From positions 62,001 through 126,000 of the forward strand of contig JAAYVD010000023.1 of assembly GCA_012517355.1 (NCBI GenBank): a DNA stretch of 64,000 nt, written 5' to 3'. The position numbers and the translations under genes were made by a program. The notes under the pieces are model-generated. The model worked only from the letters and a program-made list of their open reading frames with translations, had not been told where the DNA came from and ran no database searches. The stretch's first letter is position 1. Each line of letters begins with the position of its first letter. The DNA is from Candidatus Rifleibacteriota bacterium. Lineage in GTDB: Bacteria > Muiribacteriota > Ozemobacteria > Ozemobacterales > Ozemobacteraceae. Positions 58,201-64,000 of this stretch are shown in pieces.

Positions 58201-60626
58201 GACGGGGACAGCGACTGGGCGGCGGGCATGTTCATGTCGTCCGCCTTCGATTTGAGCGACATGACGGACGATTCCCTCCGGACATCCTGTCGGATCCCGT
58301 CGGACAAGGCCTCCTCGTCCATCGCGATCTCCTGCTCCTGGGGTGGGGCATAGACCGAGGGCGTGGGGAGGGATGTGCCGACGGTTTCGAACATGCGGGC
58401 GGCGCGGTGGGTTCCCATCGAGGTCGTCATGGAGGCGATGAGCACGACCAGCACCCCCACCACGGCGAGGCTGCCCAGGGCACGGCCCCAGGCGAAGCCT
58501 GGCTGGTCCTGGCCGGGGGCAGGCTGGGTCACCCAGTTCCACAACCGTTTGGCCAGCCACAGAATCAGGATGAGGAGGAGCAGGAAGGGATGGGCCAGGG
58601 CCTCGCACAGTTCGGCCAGCACGGCGAACGGGTGGAAGACGGCCTTTTGGTAGACCCGCTCGACGCCGGATGGCAACAGCAGCAGCGCGTTCCATTCCGG
58701 CGCATAGACGGTCCACTCCAGGCGGCTGGTGCGGACATCCAGCTTGGGCAGAGGCACCTGCAGGTTCCGCTTCCAACCGAACTCGGGGATGGGAGCCCGG
58801 TAGGTAAGCCTGACCCGGAATGAACTGGCGGCGGACCGGCGGGCACTGCCGCCCCCCAGCGGGATCAGGTAGGAGGAATCCCCGCGGCTGGACGGCTTGA
58901 CGGGGGCGCCGTTCAACTCGGCCGAGAGGATCTCCGCACCGGAGGCCAGCCAGGTTTCGAGATACTGGCGGCCATTGTTCTTCACCTCGAGATCGAGGCT
59001 GGTCAACGCCTGCCGGTTCAACCCGAGGAAGGTGGTGGCCCGCAGGTGGTCGATCGCGGCGGTCAGGGTATCGACCTCGCTGTGCCGGATGACCTGGACG
59101 GTCACGGCCGGGTCGAAGGGAGGGGTGAAATAGCGGTAGGACAGCAGGATCGGCCGGATGGCGCGGCGGGTGAGGTCGGGCGGCAGGTCGGTCACGTCGA
59201 CCCCCGACACCTGAAGATCGGAGGAGGTTTCGGCACCCTTTCGGATCTCGATGGAGGTACGGGCCTCGACGCCGATGAAACCGGCGTCGCGCTCCACGCC
59301 TTCCAGGCGGTGGACGGGCAGGCCCACGGCCTGGCTGGTTTCGGCCATCTTGGTGTCGCAGACCATCGACAGTTCGCAGGACTGCCGGACCTGGGCAGAG
59401 AACACGCAGACGACGCGGGTGGCGGTGGCCAGGGCCTCGATCCGGTGACTTTCCAGGTTGGGCGACTGCAGGTCCAGCAGTTCGGTGCCCGACGGCAGGA
59501 GGAGGGAGATCCCGTCGATCCCGGAGCGGGCGATGCGCAGCCGGATCTGGGCCTCGGAGCGGATGAACCCTTCGCCGACCGAGAGCAGGGTGGCGCTGTC
59601 GGCGTAGACCCTGGGGGGTTCCGGGGGTGCGGCGGGGACGGCATCCGGCTCCGGAGGGGTACCGGTGGCGGAGTCGGGGGCGGTCTCTTCGGGCTGCCGG
59701 TCGGCGGGGGGCTCGATGACGCCGGCCCCGGACCGGGGCGCCCAGCGGACGGTGAACCGGTCGGTGGGACCGAGAACCCCTTCGACCACGGTATGCCCGT
59801 CGTCGTCGCGGCAGCGGGTTCCTTCGGACCGGTCGACCTCCCCGAACTGGCCAGGAGTATCGAGGGTTACGGCGAAGGTGTTCATGGGCATGCGGGGGAT
59901 GCGGAAGGTCAGTTCGTTGCGTTCGGGGTCATCGACCTGGGGGCAGACCAGGACGACCTTCACGGTGTGCCGGCCGACCCCGCGGACGGCGAGGAGGAAA
60001 TCGTTGGAGGCGCCGCGGCGGCCGGAGACCAGGGCGGAGCGGCGGACGGCCGCGGCAGGCGCTTTCCGCTTCTGCTGCAGGATCTCCACGTTGCCCTTGG
60101 GGGCCTCAGGGTCCTGGATTCCGGAGAATCGGTTCACGGTCACGCCGACCGGCCTGCCGTCGAGGGTCACCTGCTCGAGGCCGATGTCCCCGCCGGGCAG
60201 GGGGAACAGGGCCCACCGGTCGTTGGGCATTTCGAAGACGAACTCGGCCTCGAACCGGCCCACCTTTTCGGAGATGGTCCCGGTGAAGGTCGACCGGCCC
60301 TGGACAAAATCCGCATCGAGCCGGGGTTGCGGGCTGGCGGGGGTACGGGCCAGAAAGGCTTCCTTGTCCCGTTTGAGGCGTTCGAATTCGGCGCGTGGGA
60401 TGAGCATCCCCCGCGGGTTCGCCTGCCAGGTCTCCTCCAGGTCGGTGAACGGGATGTAGCGGACGTTGGCCGACAACCGCCCGCCGCTGACGGCCGGGGC
60501 GGCGAACGGTTCGGGGGCCGCCGGGTCGTTCTGGGCGACCAGGACGGGGCAAAACATTCCCACCAGACCCGCCACCAGGATGAGCATGCACCAGCCGGCA
60601 CGGCTGGACCATCGGATTCCCGACAT
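55281..60626 (-). CDS. giant duplicated membrane/periplasmic protein (1781 aa)
   Basis: ATG 60626 has GGGGGAGG upstream and starts a signal peptide; the track start is 31 codons earlier. The protein has two related halves. Matching blocks include VRYIPFTDLEETW / IDVFIPYSQLGERL, GFIGVEARTSIEIR / GYFGVEVGEGIEAR, SAELNGAPVKPSSRG / SVVLNGEPVKPGLGE and IIPRTGNSIFVTRND / TIPATGNQIVVNKKL. Each half is a large beta-rich periplasmic part followed by membrane helices. Around residue ~954 a second signal-peptide-like stretch (KTVVAVLLLLAVPAAGTAA) begins the second half, pointing to fusion of two tandem genes. I know no name for the family. It has its own promoter and lies downstream of two pilT-like genes on the same strand. 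Confidence 0.8.
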   Translation of the reverse strand: MSGIRWSSRAGWCMLILVAGLVGMFCPVLVAQNDPAAPEPFAAPAVSGGRLSANVRYIPFTDLEETWQANPRGMLIPRAEFERLKRDKEAFLARTPASPQPRLDADFVQGRSTFTGTISEKVGRFEAEFVFEMPNDRWALFPLPGGDIGLEQVTLDGRPVGVTVNRFSGIQDPEAPKGNVEILQQKRKAPAAAVRRSALVSGRRGASNDFLLAVRGVGRHTVKVVLVCPQVDDPERNELTFRIPRMPMNTFAVTLDTPGQFGEVDRSEGTRCRDDDGHTVVEGVLGPTDRFTVRWAPRSGAGVIEPPADRQPEETAPDSATGTPPEPDAVPAAPPEPPRVYADSATLLSVGEGFIRSEAQIRLRIARSGIDGISLLLPSGTELLDLQSPNLESHRIEALATATRVVCVFSAQVRQSCELSMVCDTKMAETSQAVGLPVHRLEGVERDAGFIGVEARTSIEIRKGAETSSDLQVSGVDVTDLPPDLTRRAIRPILLSYRYFTPPFDPAVTVQVIRHSEVDTLTAAIDHLRATTFLGLNRQALTSLDLEVKNNGRQYLETWLASGAEILSAELNGAPVKPSSRGDSSYLIPLGGGSARRSAASSFRVRLTYRAPIPEFGWKRNLQVPLPKLDVRTSRLEWTVYAPEWNALLLLPSGVERVYQKAVFHPFAVLAELCEALAHPFLLLLILILWLAKRLWNWVTQPAPGQDQPGFAWGRALGSLAVVGVLVVLIASMTTSMGTHRAARMFETVGTSLPTPSVYAPPQEQEIAMDEEALSDGIRQDVRRESSVMSLKSKADDMNMPAAQSLSPSGGAAAPSSSAPPPPKQRMKAGRDRGALPVDPIIPRTGNSIFVTRNDIAALETPSLRVFVLWEPVRFALTLALALAGFFVFLVVRALARRGRGFLTWLVALGYSAALLALEERFPGLQDPGLLAIAACFGVVVLWRVWAYLRVLGGGKTVVAVLLLLAVPAAGTAATGLPPGEKDPRVEQTIDVFIPYSQLGERLATDSPLVFLKYEDYRYLHDLGLPEPDPTLWLPPVGVTYVSCSLTGMVHDDVVILRLRMEADLLGKGFKSIPFPTSQVGIQSLTLDGSPAVLAPLPPFAGAPAGPWAQGAAQQQRQVDIAQTAQMNMAPQALNDPANTWNDAAPGHAIITDREGRVVIEADLVKDLLGRGQAVRAKEGFTLGLPPFGAGKLDLVLDRPRQFVEIEPAAQVTTLDQATGTRVAAVLQPASLLRVEWRDRVKAPSVPAVPETVVATQPPVVQEAKVFIDHAVLFGITEGVITIRDLVTLTIEQNSVGEFAFLVPPGAEVMDVAGPDVASWSAVSAGAKGQELKVALHARRRDQVSLAIEMERATPAINGEFPLDIPWMQSAGAHARLERQKGYFGVEVGEGIEARILDQQPATMVDPGELPGAVRDQAQGFLAFAFKFLARVTPRIGLTKHQEVTVSTAQIDGAIARSLVSRDGKVLTQLELVVRNNNNQFLILDKLPPTTRVLSVVLNGEPVKPGLGEAGEVFIPLIRSPQVNKVLQPFGVVIYFESRVPLMARRGKVELFLPAMSLDASELTWIVSMPDGTTIQEASPDFQLGAGGITSLPGLVRGEGQSRQMLSNAMTQSVMKKTAAEAGAGERSMGGVLPVVPTIPATGNQIVVNKKLVSTSGPTHLRLLYVREWVFSEILLLLSFVVAGFLAWALTDVWRNSWKGLSAGFLMTVLLGVTVFLLEEFFGAFSGIPAQARQAYISGLQAGALFFLLWILLIPEPPATASSPSSSGTTSGSPAVPSKPV

Positions 60627-60689
60627 TCTGGGCACCTCCCCCTCTCTTGTCTGGAGCCGATGTATCAGAACCCGGCTCTCTACCGGACG

Positions 60690-60719
60690 ATGGTAGGTTC
60701 CCCACGGGGGGTTTGTCAA
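60690..60719 (-). promoter_or_regulatory. promoter of the 1781-aa gene
   Basis: On the minus strand: TTGACA, 18 bp, TACCAT; predicted leader ~55 nt. Confidence 0.75.
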
Positions 60720-60779
60720 ACGCGGCGCGCCGGTTTCTACCCGGGGTCGTCCGCCCAGGCGGGGGGAATCCGCGGGGCC

Positions 60780-61826
60780 CTACCTTCCCTCGATCTTCAG
60801 CTCGGGAGGCACATCCGAGGATTTGACCTGGCCGGACTTCACCAGTTCCTGGATGGAGAGGTACATGGGAATGCAGCCGGACCGCCGACCCACCCGCAGG
60901 ATGGAGCTGATCTCGTGGATCTTTTTCTGGCGGATGAGGTTGCAGACCGAGGGGGGCATGGGCAGGACCTCGAAAGCCAGGGCGCGCCCCTTGCGGCTGG
61001 CCAGGGGGATCAGGGTTTGGGAGAGGATGACCTTCAGGCAGCTGGAGAGCATGAACCGGATGGTGTCGCGTTGGTGGGAGGGGAAGATATTGATGAGGCG
61101 CAGGATGCTCTGGGTGGCGTCGGCGGTGTGCAGGGTCCCCACCACCAGGTGGCCGGTCTCGGCGGCTTTCAGGCAGGTTTCGACGGTTTCCTGGTCACGC
61201 AGCTCGCCGATGAACAGGACGTCGGGGTCCTGACGCAAGGCAGCGGTGAGGCCACGGTGGAACGTGGTGGCGTCCTCCCCGACCTGCCTCTGGCTGACGA
61301 TCGAATGCTGGTAGGTCCCGAACAGGTACTCGACCGGGTCTTCGATGGTGATGATGTGGAGGGAATTTTCCTGGGCCAGGGTATCGATGAGGCTGGCCGC
61401 GGTGGTCGACTTTCCCGAGTTGGTCGCCCCGGTGATGAGGACCATTCCCCGGGTGGCCTTCTTCAGCAGGTCGATGGCCTCTTTCGAGAAGCCGAGCTGT
61501 CCGAGGGCCGGCGGCTTCCCTGGAATGAGGCGCAGCGAAAGGGCCAGACTGTTCCGCTGCAGGAAGATGTTGGCGCGGGCCCGGAACCCGTTGACCAGTT
61601 CAAAGGAGCAGTCGATCTGCCCGCGGGCCTTGAAGGACTGCAGGCGCCGTTCGTCGAGGACCTGGACCACCAGGCGCTCCAGATCCTTGGGGGAGGAGGG
61701 AGGGAACTCGAGACGCCGGATCTCGTCGGCGACCCGCACGATCGGGGGAAAGGCCGCCTTGAGGTGCACGTCGTGGGCGCCCAGTTCCAGGGCCTTGGTC
61801 ACGATCTGGTTGAGCGTGTCGATCAT
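60780..61826 (-). CDS. PilT-like type IV pilus retraction ATPase (downstream copy)
   Basis: 348 residues. N-terminal domain ALELGAHDVHLKAAFPPIVRV; Walker A GATNSGKST, where Asn replaces the usual Gly but GxxxxGKS is kept; ITIEDPVEYLF (Asp box), LRQDPDVLFIGELRDQETVETCLKAAETGHLVVGTLHTADA (Walker B and His box). Near the end, PSVCNLIRQKKIHEI takes the place of the PilT AIRNLIRE motif, which is needed for retraction. Cytoplasmic hexamer powering pilus disassembly. It overlaps the upstream pilT-like gene by 4 bp (ATGA), and the giant membrane protein gene follows with its own promoter. Confidence 0.92.
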   Translation of the reverse strand: MIDTLNQIVTKALELGAHDVHLKAAFPPIVRVADEIRRLEFPPSSPKDLERLVVQVLDERRLQSFKARGQIDCSFELVNGFRARANIFLQRNSLALSLRLIPGKPPALGQLGFSKEAIDLLKKATRGMVLITGATNSGKSTTAASLIDTLAQENSLHIITIEDPVEYLFGTYQHSIVSQRQVGEDATTFHRGLTAALRQDPDVLFIGELRDQETVETCLKAAETGHLVVGTLHTADATQSILRLINIFPSHQRDTIRFMLSSCLKVILSQTLIPLASRKGRALAFEVLPMPPSVCNLIRQKKIHEISSILRVGRRSGCIPMYLSIQELVKSGQVKSSDVPPELKIEGR

Positions 61827-62899
61827 AGGATCCCCTTCCGTTCGAACCGCGAGAGCAGGGCTTCAGGATCGGGGCTGTAGGGGAAGGCCTGATCCGAGTC
61901 GATGAGCCGGCCGACCACCATCTCCTCCAGGGTGGAATTCATCGAGACCATACCCGAATCGGTGGCATTCTCGAGGAACATGGGGATCTGCTCGTGCTTC
62001 TCGTTGCGGATCAGGCTCGAGATGCCGGAATTGTTGATCAGGATCTCGCGGGCGGCCAGCCGGACGGCGGGGTCCTTCCTGGCCGGGATCAGGGCCTGGG
62101 CGACGATGCCGATCAGGACCGCGGCCAGCTGGTCGCGGACGAACTCGCGCGCGTCGGCGGGGAACATGCCCAGGAGGCGGGCCACTGCCGAAGCCGTGCT
62201 GCTGGCGTGCAGGGCGGAGATGACCAGATGGCCGGTCTCGGCGGCGGTCATCGCCAGTTCGACGGTCTCGCTCTCCCGCATCTCGCCCACCATGATGATG
62301 TCCGGGTCCTGGCGCAGGGTCGCGCGCAGGGCTTCGGGAAAACTGGTGAAGTCGCGCCGCAGTTCCCGCTGGAGGAATTCGCCCTTCTCGTCGCGGAACA
62401 AGAATTCGATGGGGTCCTCCAGGGTGACGATGCGGACCTGGTGGCTGGCGTTGATGTGCTGCAGAAGGGCGGCAATCGTGGTGCTCTTGCCCGACCCGGT
62501 CGGGCCGCAGAGGAGGAACAGGCCGGCCGGCCGTTGGACGGCTTCGATGACGACCGTGGGGATCTTGACCGAGTCGATGGTGGGCAGGCTGAAGGGGATC
62601 TGCCGGAAGACGAAGGCCAGTCGCCCCTTTTGATGGAAGCAGTTGACCCGAAACCGGCTGACCCCCGGCAGGGAGACGGAATAGTCGACGTCCCTCTGGG
62701 TGTCGAGCAACTTGTGGGTGGCGGGGGGGGCGGTTTTTTCGAAAAACCGCTTCAGAACGTCGTTCTCCAAGGGAAGCCCCGAGGTGATCTGAATCTTCCC
62801 GGCAACCCGGTAGACCGGTGGGAGTCCGGCCCGCAGATGCACATCCGAAGCGCCCAGTTTCTTGCACTGGGACAGGATTTCCGCCAGTTGCTCGTCCAT
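61823..62899 (-). CDS. PilT/PilU-like type IV pilus ATPase (upstream copy)
   Basis: 358 residues from ATG 62899 (AGAGGGGAAGG upstream; the track adds 37 residues). N-terminus ILSQCKKLGASDVHLRAGLPPVYRVAG, Walker A GPTGSGKST, IVTLEDPIEFLF, LRQDPDIIMVGEMRESETVELAMTAAETGHLVISALHASS. In the Walker B region RESET replaces the usual RDxET, and the His-box Thr is Ala. SGISSLIRNEKHEQI corresponds to the AIRNLIRE region, and MVSMNSTLEEMV resembles the PilT C-terminal MxTxxxSL helix. Two unequal PilT homologues in tandem recall PilT-PilU. With pseudopilin operons elsewhere in the window, a functional pilus machine in this organism is likely. Confidence 0.92.
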   Translation of the reverse strand: MDEQLAEILSQCKKLGASDVHLRAGLPPVYRVAGKIQITSGLPLENDVLKRFFEKTAPPATHKLLDTQRDVDYSVSLPGVSRFRVNCFHQKGRLAFVFRQIPFSLPTIDSVKIPTVVIEAVQRPAGLFLLCGPTGSGKSTTIAALLQHINASHQVRIVTLEDPIEFLFRDEKGEFLQRELRRDFTSFPEALRATLRQDPDIIMVGEMRESETVELAMTAAETGHLVISALHASSTASAVARLLGMFPADAREFVRDQLAAVLIGIVAQALIPARKDPAVRLAAREILINNSGISSLIRNEKHEQIPMFLENATDSGMVSMNSTLEEMVVGRLIDSDQAFPYSPDPEALLSRFERKGIL

Positions 62900-63026
62900 G
62901 CCTTCCCCTCTCTGGGCCGCCGGATGATCGCCGGGCCCATGCGAAACCGGCCGTTCTTTCTGGTATCGGTCGAATTGGTTGCCGGCCTGAGCCGGCGTCA
63001 CCCCTCCCATTCCGGCTCCTCCTGCT

Positions 63027-63035
63027 ATGGTAGCA
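63027..63035 (-). promoter_or_regulatory. extended -10 (TGCTACCAT) for the pilT pair
   Basis: Minus strand TG-C-TACCAT; leader ~120 nt; no clear -35. Confidence 0.45.
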
Positions 63036-63119
63036 TGCCCGGGAAAGTTTCACCCCCTCCCGGCCCCGAACCGTTTTGGCCCCCCATGCCCCCCCCGAAA
63101 ACCTGCATGATTCCAGGTG

Positions 63120-63148
63120 TTGCTGCACCCCCGTTTTCCTGATAGACT
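63120..63148 (+). promoter_or_regulatory. promoter of the HD-domain gene
   Basis: TTGCTG, 17 bp, TAGACT; predicted start ~30 nt before the ATG. Confidence 0.65.
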
Positions 63149-63185
63149 GACCCGATCCGGAAAAAAGGGGTAGGGAGAGGACACC

Positions 63186-64000
63186 ATGTTCAACCCGATG
63201 GAACACATGATCGACGAGTTCATCAGCCAACTGCAGGCCGGATACCACCGCACGTTCGGGGGAATGAACCCGGACTACGCCGACATCATCGGCTGGGCCG
63301 GCAGCATGGCCCTGGAGAACATCGCCAACAGTGACGCGCTCTATCACAACGTCGAGCACACCGTCCTCGTCACCATGGTCGGGCAGGAGATCCTGCGGGG
63401 CAAACACCTCCGCGAGGGCGGAGTGACCGGCCAGGACTGGCTGAACTTCGTGGTTTCCCTGGTCTGCCACGACATCGGATACGTGAAAGGGGTCTGCCAG
63501 GCCGACGGTGACGGGCGCTACGCCACCGGCAAAGGGGGCCGGACCATCGCTCTGCCTCCCGGAGCGACCGACGCCGCCCTGACCCCCTACCACGTCGATC
63601 GCGCCAAGCTGTTCATCGACGAACGGTTCGCCGGCCACAAACTCATCAATGCCCGGCAGATCAAGCGCAACATCGAACTCACCCGGTTCCCCGTCCCCGA
63701 GGAGACCGACGAACAGGATACCGAGGATTTCGCCGGGTTCCTGCGGGCCTCCGACCTGATCGGCCAGTTGAGCGACCCCCGCTACCTCAAGAAGGTGGCC
63801 GCCCTGTTCCACGAGTTCGAGGAGACGGGGGTCAATGAAAAGCTCAACTACACGACCCCGGCCGACCTTCGCGAATGCTACCCGAAATTCTATTGGAACA
63901 GCGTCTACCCGTTCATCAAGGACATCATCCCCTTCCTGAGCCTCACCCAGAACGGCAAGCAGATCCTCGCCAGCCTGTACTCGAATGTTTTCGTGGTCGA
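63186..64000 (+). CDS. HD-domain metal-dependent phosphohydrolase (runs off right edge)
   Basis: 271 residues lie in the window and the frame is still open. ATG 63186 has GAGG 5 nt upstream. The metal site is visible as NVEHTVLV (His) and LVCHDIGYVKG (His-Asp pair), the HD-domain signature; HKLINARQIKRNIELTRFP probably adds a further ligand helix. The opening MFNPMEHMIDEFISQLQAGYHRTFGG reminded me of the cyanobacterial Npun_R2479-type HD metalloproteins, which are uncharacterised. The substrate could be a nucleotide or cyclic nucleotide. It is divergent from the pilT pair. Complete length and any C-terminal domain are unknown. Confidence 0.82.
   Translation, partial: MFNPMEHMIDEFISQLQAGYHRTFGGMNPDYADIIGWAGSMALENIANSDALYHNVEHTVLVTMVGQEILRGKHLREGGVTGQDWLNFVVSLVCHDIGYVKGVCQADGDGRYATGKGGRTIALPPGATDAALTPYHVDRAKLFIDERFAGHKLINARQIKRNIELTRFPVPEETDEQDTEDFAGFLRASDLIGQLSDPRYLKKVAALFHEFEETGVNEKLNYTTPADLRECYPKFYWNSVYPFIKDIIPFLSLTQNGKQILASLYSNVFVV

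Noticed and set aside
54813-58823. 1336-residue plus-strand ORF opposite pckA and the giant gene
   Set aside because: It is antisense to two well-supported genes, its composition is that of a GC-rich shadow frame (His, Gly, Gln, Arg rich), and it has no ribosome site or domain.

Overview
The window is about 65 percent GC, densely coded, and carries a normal chromosomal gene set: RNase P RNA, dnaG-rpoD, two tRNAs, der, plsY, gpsA, lepA, clpX and pckA. There are no phage, plasmid or transposase genes. Secreted and membrane proteins are common, pseudopilin genes and two PilT-type ATPases are present, and promoters look like ordinary sigma-70 sites (TTGACA-like, 17-18 bp, TACAAT/TACCAT/TATAAT). 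This suggests a free-living bacterium with a Gram-negative type envelope. A poorly sampled high-GC phylum is possible (Riflebacteria/Ozemobacteria came to mind), but that placement is a guess.

Left part (1-17 kb): a minus-strand group encodes a PhnD-like binding lipoprotein, a membrane GAF-GGDEF diguanylate cyclase and the start of a tRNA-dihydrouridine synthase. An unrecognised secreted protein lies upstream on the same strand, and a plus-strand pseudopilin operon (4.8-10.0 kb) diverges from it. Then come an ECF sigma factor with a FecR-type anti-sigma protein, a zinc-ribbon Ser/Thr kinase with a TPR partner, a PspA-like gene behind a probable sigma-54 promoter, a DUF3109 protein and rnpB.

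Middle (17-36 kb): a divergent promoter pair serves a zinc-ribbon/TPM pair (minus) and a tight operon der-plsY-gpsA-vanW-like-NHL/TPR-lepA (plus). It is followed by a YraQ/ArsP-type permease with a methyltransferase, an FmdE-like protein, a HEAT-repeat membrane protein, a polysaccharide deacetylase with a CbiX-type chelatase, and a PfkB kinase.

Right part (36-64 kb): a second pseudopilin operon ends in an 891-residue secreted protein. It is followed by HEAT/TPR and TPR secreted proteins, a SpoIIE-type phosphatase, dnaG-rpoD, tRNA-CAU and tRNA-Glu, an FTP-domain metallopeptidase, clpX and pckA. Next is a 1781-residue membrane protein made of two related halves, preceded on its strand by two PilT ATPases. 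An HD-domain protein runs off the right end.

The most unusual content is the two pseudopilin operons with very large extra subunits, the giant duplicated protein beside the PilT pair, and three families of intergenic repeats: a 140 bp multi-hairpin element, an 84 bp repeat, and a 137 bp tandem repeat. The long ORFs antisense to real genes are artefacts of high GC.
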